A stretch of 22,660 nucleotides of DNA, from NCBI GenBank assembly GCA_021806845.1, contig JAKAPV010000011.1, forward strand, positions 1 to 22,660, in the 5' to 3' direction. Shown piece by piece: positions 1 to 7,672 of this stretch. Numbering within the stretch: the first letter of the stretch is position 1; every line of letters starts with the position of its first letter. This stretch comes from Bacillota bacterium. GTDB taxonomy: Bacteria; Bacillota; Sulfobacillia; JAJZYS01; JAJYTV01. Below the pieces are notes generated by a model. It did not search any database. It was not told where the DNA came from and worked only from the letters and a program-made list of their open reading frames with translations. The position numbers and the translations under genes were made by a program.

Positions 1-155
1 ACCGGCTGAATGTTGTCCGCCCGATCGAACTGGTAGATGAACTCGGCCCTAGTCACCGGCTGTGGTCCGGCTGCCGCTGCGGTCGAAATACCAACTGACG
101 CATAGGTCAGGAGTACCGCGACACCCACCGCCAACGTCGTACGCCTCTTGCGCAT
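1..155 (-). CDS. SLH-domain surface protein, N-terminal fragment (runs off window)
   Basis: The first 51 codons of a gene cut by the left window edge. The protein opens with basic residues (MRKRR), then a hydrophobic stretch ending in an alanine-rich segment (STAAAAG), as expected for a Sec signal peptide. It continues with TRAEFIYQFDRA, the same SLH-type opening seen in the three large genes to its right (TREQFVYDLDRA, TRADFVYKLDMQ, TRAQFIQQLDES). The ATG is preceded by a purine-rich GGGGAGGGA about 6 nt away, which fixes the start. It is therefore probably a fourth member of the tandem surface-protein family; everything past residue 51 is unseen. TATAAG at 188-193 on the minus strand could be a -10 element, but no convincing -35 lies upstream of it. 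Confidence 0.82.
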   Translation of the reverse strand, partial: MRKRRTTLAVGVAVLLTYASVGISTAAAAGPQPVTRAEFIYQFDRADNIQP

Positions 156-205
156 CCTAAGTCCCTCCCCGTTGCCTCCGCGTACACCTTATACGCTCCT
201 TCATC

Positions 206-247
206 GCTGCTGTTGCCACGGGCTGGTGAATTAGCCCGAACAGCAGC
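206..247 (-). promoter_or_regulatory. Hairpin in the leader of the left-edge SLH gene
   Basis: A long imperfect inverted repeat. The outer arms GCTGCTGTT (206-214) and AACAGCAGC (239-247) and the inner arms CGGGCT (219-224) and AGCCCG (233-238) give about 15 pairs with a 4-nt bulge. It abuts the terminator hairpin of the upstream gene and precedes the TATAAG and ribosome binding site of the gene at 1-155. It could be a leader structure or a second part of the terminator; the sequence does not decide. Confidence 0.45.
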
Positions 248-278
248 CCAGGGGAAGGGGGATTCCCCTTCCCCTGGG
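247..278 (-). terminator. Terminator hairpin of the 285-3167 surface-protein gene
   Basis: A perfect 14-bp inverted repeat, 247-260 with 265-278, around a 4-nt loop, beginning 6 nt after the TGA of the adjacent gene. It is very GC-rich but has no U-run on the minus strand, so it may act as a terminator or as a 3' end stabiliser. Confidence 0.6.
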
Positions 279-284
279 TGTTCG

Positions 285-3167
285 TCAGTTCGCAAAGATA
301 TGGTAGTTCCCGGCGCGCGGGTTCTCGTAGTACACGATCTGCTGAGACTGACCCGGCTGCATCTGGAAGCCGCTGATCGAGGCACCTCCCGGAGACAGGC
401 TGAAGGTTCCGCCGGCCGACCCGTCGCTCAAACTGACTGTTGCCGCTGTTGAGGTCACCGTGGGATTACCGTACTCGTCGACTGGGGTGACGTAGAGCTC
501 GACGGGCGAGCTCGCCTGCACGGACTCATAGGTGGTGGTGACGTTGTTCCCGGAGCCATCGAGCACATCGTAGCCCCAGAGACGGCCCGGAAGGATTGTG
601 AAGTCACCGGAGCCCGAGAGGCTGGTTGCTATAGAGGTGTCCGTCGCAGTCACTCCGACCGTGCCCGCTGTCTCGGCGATGGCGGAGATCGTCACCGTTC
701 CCTGGGACGTCAAGGTCGTTGACCACTCGTTGGTGCCGATCGGGGTAAGAGCACCGCCTGTGCTGAACTGTGGTACCAGCCCAGTGTTAGAGAACTGGAT
801 GTCCACGGTCGAGTTCAGCTGGTTCGTCACCGGCTGACCATACTGGTCTACGGCCGCGATGACGATCTGCACCGTATCGCTGGCTTGCGCAGTTGTCTTG
901 CTGTGCTGGTAGGCATATTGCCCCGAGGAATCGCCACCCTGGTACATGTCTGTGAACGCAACGGTCAAACTTCCGGCGACCGTGTTCACGACGCTCATAG
1001 TAACCGGCTGCGTCGCCATGCCGCCCCCGCTGACGTCTACTGTGTAACTCTTGCCGACGTAGACCGGCAGCGTGGCTTGTACGCTGGCTACGCCGTCCTG
1101 GGTCGTAGCGGTTGCTGAACTGAGAGTGACACCAGGGAATTGGTTTCCTGGTGCGCTCACGAAGTTCACCACAGTCCCTGTCACCGGCACGACGTTGCCG
1201 TAGAGATCCTCAAGTGTCGCCTGGATTGTGACGGTGGGGTTCGTGAGCGGCACGTACTGAGGGGCACTGACGGCAGCCTTCGCGACGGGACCTGGCGTTT
1301 CCGTGAAGGTGACGGGGGTGGCCGCTTGAACGGCGGCGGTGGGGTCTGAGGCATAGATCGTATATGTACCCGCGTTCGCTCCCGATGCTGTTCCAGTCAC
1401 CGTAAAGCTGCCTGCTGCGAGCGCACCGTTGTCAAGCACGCCGCTGTTGCTCTGCGTGTAGCCGTCGATCCGAATGTCGTTGGCCACCGCCCCGTTGTGG
1501 TCCACGCGGATCTCGATCGTCTGGTTCGTGCTCACGGGATAGCCATGGGCATCCACGACGGCTACACCAAACGTAAGTCCGGTCGTCGCCGCAGACTCGG
1601 AGAACGAGGTCGTACTCGGAGATGTTACCTGTAGAGCTGCCGGCGGTCCCGCGATGACCGACGAGATCTGTGCCGTCTGGGACTGTAGACCGGTTGCACT
1701 CACCGTCAACGTAATTTGGCCTGTCTTGCCTTGAATCGATTGGATCGGCACCTTGACGGCGCCGGGCGTGGTCGGATCGCCGCTCCCCGAGTACAGGTAG
1801 CCCTGCTGTCCGGTTGAGCCGTTACCGAATGCCGCAGGACCGGCTATCGACACGGACAGGGGAACGGAGGCGAAGAGCATCGGTGCACCAGCCTGGTCCA
1901 GCACTTGCACTTTGACCAACGTCTGCGCGCTGACGTTCGCAGAGAGATACTGCGGCGCCTGCACCGAGAGCGAGGTCGCAGCTTCCTGGATGGAGCTAAG
2001 CGTGGTCTGCGCGTCGGTCGGGCTGGACAGCACGGTGCCAGAACCGCTGTACATGGCCGCTTCCAGACTGTCCGTCAGGCCAGGCGCGAGCCCTGACCGC
2101 AGGGAGAACGTCGCAATCCCCTGAACCACCGGAGCCGTTGTGCCTTCCTGTACTGCGGCGGTGACGTTTGTCGGCGTCACATCCACTCCGCTCGCACTGA
2201 CGATCGACGTTGCTCCACCCGTTGCGGTATAGAACAGCGCGATGTTTCCCTGGGCGTTGCGCACAATGTTGCCGTTCTGGTCGACGACATCCGCTTGCAT
2301 CGTCACCGTAGATTGGCCATCAGCCACGACAGGGCCGCTGGGAACCAGCTTGATGGCGACGGGGAGGCCGTAAACGTTGATCGTCGCGAGCCCTGTGATC
2401 CCGTCATAACTCGCCTGGATTGTATAGACGCCTGGTGCTGAGGCGATGAACTGGCTGCCGCTCAGGATGACGTTCGCGTCAGACGTCGTGTACGATACGG
2501 CAGCTCCTGGGACCGTCGTGCCTCCAGCCGTCTTGACGGCAGCCGACAACTGTACCATTTGCCCGACCGCGGCCGAACTCGGGGACGCGGTCACGTCGAC
2601 CTGTGCGGCGGTCGTTGGACCGGTACCGGTCCCACCGTTGAGCACGCTAACAAACTGCTGGATGAAGGCGCTCTCGTCACTTGTTGTAATGTCTGCCCCA
2701 GGTACGAACTTCCCGTTCGGGTAGCCCCTCACGAGACCGAGCTGCGACGCTTCCAGCACGTAGCCGCGTGCCCAGCTGGGAATGGCGGCATCGTCGGTAA
2801 ACTTGGAGCGCTGGCTCATCAGCGCCTGGGCCGCGGAGGTGTCCCCCAGGGCGGTCACTTCGATCTTCGCCATCTGCGCGCGGGTGAGGAAGTCGGTAGG
2901 TCCAAACAGACCGTTACCGAGTCCTTGGATGTAGCCTTTCTGATAAGCGGCTTCGATGTAGCCGTAGTAGGGGTTCGACGGTGAAACGTCGGTAAAGTCT
3001 GGCGTGGTGGGCATGACTGGCTGCAGGCCAATCGCCCGGTCAAGATCGTAGACGAACTGCTCCCTGGTCACCTGGCCGTTCCCGGCTGCGAAAACCCCTG
3101 TACCAGTGGTGGCCAAGGTTGCCACAACAGCAAAGGCGGCGATCGCGATCCTATGCACCGTCCGCAT
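285..3167 (-). CDS. SLH-domain, multi-Ig-like surface (S-layer-type) protein, 960 aa
   Basis: Exported cell-surface protein, probably held to the wall by its N-terminal SLH modules. The signal peptide is about residues 1-28 (hydrophobic core AFAVVATLAT, end GVFAA). SLH sequence follows: a partial module at about 33-50, one at about 58-108 (FTDV, YYGYIEAAY, GLFGP, LTRAQ) and one at about 123-175 (FTDD, GYPNGKF). The rest is a chain of beta-sandwich repeats. At least six carry a hinge of the D-x-x-G-x-P/V type (DQNGNIV, DQAGAPM, DAHGYPV, DLYGNVV, DQYGQPV, DEYGNPT), typical of Big/invasin-like Ig domains. There is almost no cysteine. The chosen ATG has GAGGAGG 6 nt upstream; in-frame ATGs further upstream lack a ribosome binding site. 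TACAAT (minus, 3225-3230) is a possible -10 without a clear -35. Paralogous to the next two genes. Whether it is the main S-layer protein or an adhesin cannot be told. Confidence 0.9.
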   Translation of the reverse strand: MRTVHRIAIAAFAVVATLATTGTGVFAAGNGQVTREQFVYDLDRAIGLQPVMPTTPDFTDVSPSNPYYGYIEAAYQKGYIQGLGNGLFGPTDFLTRAQMAKIEVTALGDTSAAQALMSQRSKFTDDAAIPSWARGYVLEASQLGLVRGYPNGKFVPGADITTSDESAFIQQFVSVLNGGTGTGPTTAAQVDVTASPSSAAVGQMVQLSAAVKTAGGTTVPGAAVSYTTSDANVILSGSQFIASAPGVYTIQASYDGITGLATINVYGLPVAIKLVPSGPVVADGQSTVTMQADVVDQNGNIVRNAQGNIALFYTATGGATSIVSASGVDVTPTNVTAAVQEGTTAPVVQGIATFSLRSGLAPGLTDSLEAAMYSGSGTVLSSPTDAQTTLSSIQEAATSLSVQAPQYLSANVSAQTLVKVQVLDQAGAPMLFASVPLSVSIAGPAAFGNGSTGQQGYLYSGSGDPTTPGAVKVPIQSIQGKTGQITLTVSATGLQSQTAQISSVIAGPPAALQVTSPSTTSFSESAATTGLTFGVAVVDAHGYPVSTNQTIEIRVDHNGAVANDIRIDGYTQSNSGVLDNGALAAGSFTVTGTASGANAGTYTIYASDPTAAVQAATPVTFTETPGPVAKAAVSAPQYVPLTNPTVTIQATLEDLYGNVVPVTGTVVNFVSAPGNQFPGVTLSSATATTQDGVASVQATLPVYVGKSYTVDVSGGGMATQPVTMSVVNTVAGSLTVAFTDMYQGGDSSGQYAYQHSKTTAQASDTVQIVIAAVDQYGQPVTNQLNSTVDIQFSNTGLVPQFSTGGALTPIGTNEWSTTLTSQGTVTISAIAETAGTVGVTATDTSIATSLSGSGDFTILPGRLWGYDVLDGSGNNVTTTYESVQASSPVELYVTPVDEYGNPTVTSTAATVSLSDGSAGGTFSLSPGGASISGFQMQPGQSQQIVYYENPRAGNYHIFAN

Positions 3168-3323
3168 GTTCGTCCTCCTCATGACGGGGTCGCCGTCGCG
3201 CTGACTCCAAACTTTTCCTACCAAATTGTACTCCAAAGGGCACTTGTAATGGAGAGAACCCCTTCCGTAACTCGGCATGACGGTCTACTGAGTTCCGTCT
3301 CTTGCTACCCGCACAGAGACCGA

Positions 3324-3353
3324 CCGCGGAGAGAGGTCGCCCCCTCTCCGCGG
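3324..3353 (-). terminator. Hairpin after the 3367-6420 surface-protein gene
   Basis: Inverted repeat with arms CCGCGGAGAG at 3324-3333 and 3344-3353, extendable inward to about 13 bp with one mismatch and a TCGC loop. It lies 13 nt past the stop codon of the adjacent gene. No U-run follows, as with the hairpin at 247-278. Confidence 0.6.
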
Positions 3354-3366
3354 GAGTTGATGCGTA

Positions 3367-6300
3367 TTAGTAGCTGACGGTGAACGTGAGCACGGTGTTT
3401 CCGGACATCTGCAGCTCTAGCGTGTCGGTGCCGGTCCCGGAGACCGGGGCGGTAAACACGTTGCCTGAAACGTTGCCCGCACTTGTAACGTCCACAAAGG
3501 ACCCGCCTGGGCTCGGCGTGAACGTGATCGACGTGCCGTTCGCGACGGTTGGGTTGCCGTACGGGTCGTGCGCCGTGTTGGCCGAGTATCCCACCCAGTA
3601 TGGCGCGCTGAAGTTCACACCGGTTTGCGTGGTGCCGGACACGTAGTAGAGGCCGGTGCCTCCGGAGCCGGCTGACACGAACGCTCCCTGCATCGGGTTC
3701 AGATCGGCTCCAGAAGCGCTTCCAACGCGGAAGGCCCCGCCTTGCGAACTGACCGGCATTGCCAGGTAGTTCAGCTGAGGGATGGAAGGATTGTCGTTCG
3801 AGTCGACAGCACGCAGGGAGAGGGAGATGGGGACATTCGCCGTGATCGACTCGCTCGATGCTAGGACACCGGAGCTGTCGTACATCGCAAAGCCAGACAC
3901 CTGTCCCGCCATTACCGTGAACGATGCGCTGCCGACGACGTCGGGAATGACCGACTGGTCCGTTGCCTGGAGGGAGACAACCCCTGCAGTACCAGCGTTC
4001 GCGGCGAAGACCGCCTGTCCGCCTATCAGCGTTACGGTCCAGGTGCCGTTGCCGTTGTTCACCACGTTGCCGATCCCGCCGCCGCCCAGCACCGCAGTAC
4101 TGGGGTTGTTCAGGGTTGCCGATCCGCTAACTGTTGCGAGTATTGTGTCTCCACTCGGTACCAGGTTCCCGTATTGGTCCGTTGCCTTGATGGTGACCCT
4201 GACCTGGTCACCGGACTGCGAGACTACCGGGTTGGTGTAGTACTGGCTGGTCGAGGTGTTGTCTGCGACGGAGACGCTGACCGCCTTGGCCGTCGTACTC
4301 TCCACGGTGAATGTCGCAGGGCTCGTTGTGTAGGTCTGCCCGTTCAGCGTGGCCGTCGCGGTGACAGGGTAGGAACTCCCGACGTAGCCAGGGACGGTAA
4401 AGGTCACCTGTGCCTCGCCGGAACTGTTCGTGGTGGCCGACTGGGTCGAGGGGTTGATGTTGGCGGCAGTGGAGGCAAACGTGATCGGCACGCCGGACAT
4501 GTCCACCGGGTTGCCGAAGCCGTCGACGATTTGCGCAGTATAGGTCGCTGTCGGCGTTACGGCACTTACGAACTGCGGGGCCGTGACCTTGATCACCGTC
4601 GCCGGTCCAGCAGTCTCGGTGAAGGCGACGACGCCGGAGGCTGTCAGCGTTCCGCTGGGATCGGAAGCTTGCACCGTGTAACTACCTGCATCAGCTCCAG
4701 CCCCAGTATCCGTCAGGCTGAAGTGTCCGTTGGTCACCGCTGTTGGATCGACCGCCCCTGAGGTTGAGGTCTGTGTGAATCCGTCCACCTTGATGTTCTG
4801 AGCAATCTGCCCGGAACTGTTCTTGACGGTCACCACCACCGATTGCCCGTTGGAAACCGGGTAGCCGTGACTGTCGACCACGGCGATCCCGAACTGCAAG
4901 CCGGTCGAGGCGTTGCCCTCGCTAAAGGAAGTCGAAGAAGGGGGTGTGATCTCGATTCCCGTGGGCGTTCCGGCGATAACCGCATTGATCGTGGCCGAAC
5001 CGGACGTAAGACCGGTTGCGGTAGCGGTTATGGTGATTTGCCCTGTAGCACCCTGGACGTCCTGGATCGTGACAGGTGCGCCCGCTGTCGTGAGCCCGGA
5101 ACCGTTGTAGACGAAGCTCTCAGGTGACGTCCCGCCGCCTGCGAATGTCGCGGGTCCCGAGATGCTGACCGTAAAACCGTAGGTGCCGTAGAGCATGGGC
5201 TGTCCACTCTGGTCAACGACCTGCACCCGGACAACCTGCGTCGCACCCGCCAAGTTTGCCGTCAAGTACTGCGACGCTGGCGCTACGGAGAGCGATGCCG
5301 CCTGCTGGGTGGCGGTAGTAACCGTCGTGCTTGTCGAGAAGCTTCCGGATGTTGCCGTCAGCGTGGCGCTGGATCCCGGTACAGATCCGCCACGGACGCT
5401 GAAGGTGGCAACTCCGTTAACCGCAGCCGCACTGGCACTGCTACCCGGGACGGAGCCGTTCATCACCCCGACAGCGTAGGAGTTGCTCGTCTGCAGGGTC
5501 ACGGTGCCAGTGTCGTTCATGACGACGTTGCCGTTTGCGTCAACAAAGCTCACCGTTACTGAAGAGGACGCTGACCCGTTCGCAACGATGCTCGAGGGGG
5601 CATTGATCTTGAGGCCTGTAGCAGTTCCGTAGACGTCTATAGTCGTAGTTCCAGTGACCGCACCGGCAACCGCCTCGATCGTGTACGTACCGGGCTGGGA
5701 CGCGACGAAGGAACTGCCGGACAAGAGCGCGTTCGCAGCGTTGGAGCCCATAACCTTATACGTCACCGGTGTATCCATGGCAGCACCCGAGGAGTTGGTC
5801 ACGATGGCTGTCAAGGTAACGAACTGGCCCGCGCTCGCATCCGACGGTGACGCGGTTACCTTGACCGTGTCGCCGGCGGAGCTGCCGCCACTGGAGCCCA
5901 TAGCCGTCGCAAGCTGGGAGAGAAGGTGCTGCTCCTGGGACATTGTGAGGTCCGTGTTGGGTTGGAAGCTACCGCTTGGAAAGCCCTTCAGAAGGCCCAG
6001 CTTGCTCGCCTCGGCAACGTAGCCGACCAGAGCGGTTGGGATCTGTGCGTTATCGCTGAAGGAGGTGGAGGTAATCGACTGTGCGGTAGCGCCGTCGCCG
6101 TACGCGATCACCTCGTACTTGGCCGCCTCGGCACGGGTCAGTGGGAGCGTCGGGCCAAACGTTCCATTGGAGAAGCCGTTCGTAATCCCGGCCTGGTAGG
6201 CCGCCTCGATATAGCCGTAGTAGACGTTGTTTGTGGGAACGTCGCTGAACGTCGGTGTCGAGGGATAGACCGGTTTGATGCCCAGCTGCATGTCGAGCTT

Positions 6301-6420
6301 GTAGACAAAGTCTGCACGAGTCTCATACGAGCTGGTTCCCTGCGCGAAGACGACGCCCGTGGCTCCTAAAACCAGCGACGCGGTCGCAAGAGCGACTAAC
6401 GCAGTGCGCAATCCTTTCAC
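3367..6420 (-). CDS. SLH-domain, multi-Ig-like surface (S-layer-type) protein, 1017 aa
   Basis: Second complete member of the array and the longest. It starts at GTG (VKGLRTALV), because GGGGAGGG lies just upstream and a typical signal peptide (to about residue 27, VVFAQ) follows directly; the in-frame extension further upstream has neither. SLH modules lie at about 58-108 (FSDV, YYGYIEAAY, GTFGP, LTRAE) and 121-171 (FSDN, GFPSGSF). The Ig-like chain matches the 285-3167 product almost module for module: both carry SQYL/PQYL-SAN or TAN, GQITxT, a FSE box, DxHGYPVS, DxxTQ, FTETxGP and APQ(F/Y)V blocks in the same order. Unlike its neighbours it continues about 70 residues past the shared C-terminal module (GGAFR, GLYYV), adding DPYGNPTVANG and a final beta-rich TFTVSY segment. 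Cell-wall location and a structural or adhesive role are inferred. Confidence 0.9.
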   Translation of the reverse strand: MKGLRTALVALATASLVLGATGVVFAQGTSSYETRADFVYKLDMQLGIKPVYPSTPTFSDVPTNNVYYGYIEAAYQAGITNGFSNGTFGPTLPLTRAEAAKYEVIAYGDGATAQSITSTSFSDNAQIPTALVGYVAEASKLGLLKGFPSGSFQPNTDLTMSQEQHLLSQLATAMGSSGGSSAGDTVKVTASPSDASAGQFVTLTAIVTNSSGAAMDTPVTYKVMGSNAANALLSGSSFVASQPGTYTIEAVAGAVTGTTTIDVYGTATGLKINAPSSIVANGSASSSVTVSFVDANGNVVMNDTGTVTLQTSNSYAVGVMNGSVPGSSASAAAVNGVATFSVRGGSVPGSSATLTATSGSFSTSTTVTTATQQAASLSVAPASQYLTANLAGATQVVRVQVVDQSGQPMLYGTYGFTVSISGPATFAGGGTSPESFVYNGSGLTTAGAPVTIQDVQGATGQITITATATGLTSGSATINAVIAGTPTGIEITPPSSTSFSEGNASTGLQFGIAVVDSHGYPVSNGQSVVVTVKNSSGQIAQNIKVDGFTQTSTSGAVDPTAVTNGHFSLTDTGAGADAGSYTVQASDPSGTLTASGVVAFTETAGPATVIKVTAPQFVSAVTPTATYTAQIVDGFGNPVDMSGVPITFASTAANINPSTQSATTNSSGEAQVTFTVPGYVGSSYPVTATATLNGQTYTTSPATFTVESTTAKAVSVSVADNTSTSQYYTNPVVSQSGDQVRVTIKATDQYGNLVPSGDTILATVSGSATLNNPSTAVLGGGGIGNVVNNGNGTWTVTLIGGQAVFAANAGTAGVVSLQATDQSVIPDVVGSASFTVMAGQVSGFAMYDSSGVLASSESITANVPISLSLRAVDSNDNPSIPQLNYLAMPVSSQGGAFRVGSASGADLNPMQGAFVSAGSGGTGLYYVSGTTQTGVNFSAPYWVGYSANTAHDPYGNPTVANGTSITFTPSPGGSFVDVTSAGNVSGNVFTAPVSGTGTDTLELQMSGNTVLTFTVSY

Positions 6421-6690
6421 GTGGCCCTCCCCTTTTGCTTGGACGGATACCTCTCTGCCAGAGAAGAACCTGCGTCCCTGGATACGCAACCCAGTCCGAT
6501 CGTTCGACTATCAGGGCAAGAATCCCTGTTGGTTCCTTGAACCCCAAACGTAGGGTTTTGTTGCGCTGCGCAACCAGCGTTTGCACCTGTTCCCAGTTCG
6601 TGCCGGCCTGCGTCATCCAAGATAGCAGGCAAACCTCCCTCCCTTTCCGAGGCGCCACTCTACTATCTGCGGCTAGCGAACATGGAAGAG
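6421..6690 (-). other. Leader/intergenic region of the 3367-6420 gene
   Basis: No gene is supported here. The only clear signal is the GGGGAGGG ribosome binding site just before the GTG. Short ORFs on both strands have no ribosome binding site and no recognisable sequence. No convincing -35/-10 pair was found, so the promoter is unplaced and a long 5' leader is possible. Confidence 0.5.
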
Positions 6691-6710
6691 GCCCCAGTTG
6701 CCCCGGGGCT
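6688..6710 (-). terminator. Decayed terminator of the surface-protein remnant
   Basis: GCCCC (6691-6695) and GGGGC (6705-6709) form a short stem that on the minus strand reads GGAGCCCC...GGGGCCTC with a bulge. It resembles the perfect GGAGCCCC/GGGGCTCC terminator at 7621-7650 and sits at a similar distance (about 29 nt against 22 nt) from the matching stop codon, so it looks like a degraded copy. Confidence 0.4.
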
Positions 6711-6739
6711 CCAGTCGAGAACGAATTCCCAGACCCTTC

Positions 6740-6880
6740 TTACTTGGCCGCTCCGGTGAAGACGCTACCGAAGAAAGCTTTCCTGGGCAGTGACTCTGCC
6801 ATTGCTGACGTACCAGAGTGGCAACTGTGCCGTACCGGCCGCGATTGTCACGGTGGTCGTGCCACCCTCCCTTGTAGCTT
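6740..6880 (-). pseudogene. Remnant C-terminus of an SLH/Ig-like surface-protein gene
   Basis: On the minus strand this encodes VTIAAGTAQLPLWYV, matching the end of the 7673-10432 product (VTIPSGTTELPLWYV). After a frameshift comes FTGAAK-stop, matching FFNGAAD-stop. The DNA aligns visibly over about 110 bp with the last codons of that gene. Nothing of the N-terminal 850 or more codons remains: the homology ends next to the IS110-family remnant. A further family member therefore once lay here, or its 3' end was duplicated here, before being destroyed. The upstream breakpoint near 6880 is approximate. Confidence 0.75.
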
Positions 6881-7418
6881 CAGTAGTGGACGAGGATCCC
6901 TGGTGGGCCGGGATGCCCACCACACTCGGTGTTTGGGAGATGATCCCATGTCGGTGGTGTACGTCCGAATCGACGTTGGCAAGCGCAAGCATAAATGCGT
7001 CCTTCGTGTCTGCGGACGGTGAGAAACTCGGGCAACCGCTGTCTTGTCCGAACACGCTGAAAGGCGTGTACTGGGCAGGCGGCGGATCGTGTTGTCTTTG
7101 GCCTCGAGGCGACGGGCCATTACTGGTTGCCGTTGTACGCGGCGCTTACGGCCGCGGGCCATGACGTCAAGGTGATCAACCCGATCCAGTCCGACTCCCT
7201 GCGCAACCTCTATATCCGGGTCACGAAGAACGACCGCAAGGACGCACTCGGGACCCCTATTGGCGTTCCTCTACGAGGCGAAGACTCGTCAAGGCAAGGC
7301 GCCTAGCCGAGCCGTCACGATCGTTGCCAGTCGGCTTTGCAATGTCATCTTTGCTGTCCTTTCGACCCGACAGGCCTACGATCCGCAACGCCTCACCTCC
7401 CCGACGGTTCCCTCTTGA
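6881..7418 (+). mobile_element. IS110-family insertion sequence remnant
   Basis: The transposase remnant at 6948-7418 plus a short upstream stretch holding an 8-bp hairpin, TGGTGGGC (6901-6908) with GCCCACCA (6915-6922). IS110 elements lack classical terminal repeats, so the ends cannot be placed; the left limit is set only by where the surface-protein homology stops. The right end lies somewhere between 7419 and 7620. Confidence 0.6.
6948..7418 (+). pseudogene. IS110-family (DEDD) transposase, internally deleted and frameshifted
   Basis: Three collinear pieces of an IS110-type transposase occur in different frames. The start MSVVYVRIDVGKRKH carries the first catalytic Asp of the RuvC-like DEDD domain. 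DGEKLGQPLS then appears in a second frame. After another shift come GLEATGHYWLPLY, VKVINPIQ and KNDRKDA, the conserved centre of the N-terminal domain. About 10 residues later the reading jumps to LLAFLYEAKTRQGKAPSRAV and YDPQRL-type sequence, the extreme C-terminus of the second transposase domain, ending at TGA 7416-7418. A full-length member has roughly 350-430 residues; only about 150 codons remain, so most of the second domain, with its catalytic Ser, is gone. It cannot make a functional enzyme. It lies against the truncated end of a surface-protein gene on the opposite strand. Confidence 0.88.
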
Positions 7419-7620
7419 CATCGCTTAGTAGGTCTAACGCTTGCACGGTCGGTCCAATACACAATCGAGGCATCCACTGACAGGTCAGCAGAATTCCCCT
7501 CAGTCCTGGTACCACAAGTTGGATTGCACTTTGTTATGTTACACTTCTCTATCCTCAATTCTAGCCCTCTCTTTGTTATAGAAGGTGTGATGTCCGCCTG
7601 CACCAGAGCCCATCAAAGAC
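7419..7620. other. Non-coding stretch right of the IS110 remnant
   Basis: About 200 bp, more AT-rich than its surroundings, with no supported gene. It may include the non-coding right end of the IS110 element and sequence downstream of the third surface-protein gene. No terminal repeat was recognised. Confidence 0.45.
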
Positions 7621-7650
7621 AAAGGAGCCCCGGCAAGCCGGGGCTCCTTT
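7621..7650 (-). terminator. Intrinsic terminator of the 7673-10432 surface-protein gene
   Basis: A perfect 14-bp inverted repeat, AAAGGAGCCCCGGC at 7621-7634 and GCCGGGGCTCCTTT at 7637-7650 (in practice 13 pairs and a tetraloop), 22 nt after the TAA. On the minus strand it runs into TTTGTCTTT, giving a usable U-rich tail. The symmetry could let it stop plus-strand transcription too. Confidence 0.88.
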
Positions 7651-7672
7651 GCACCCTCTTCGAGAATCTGCC

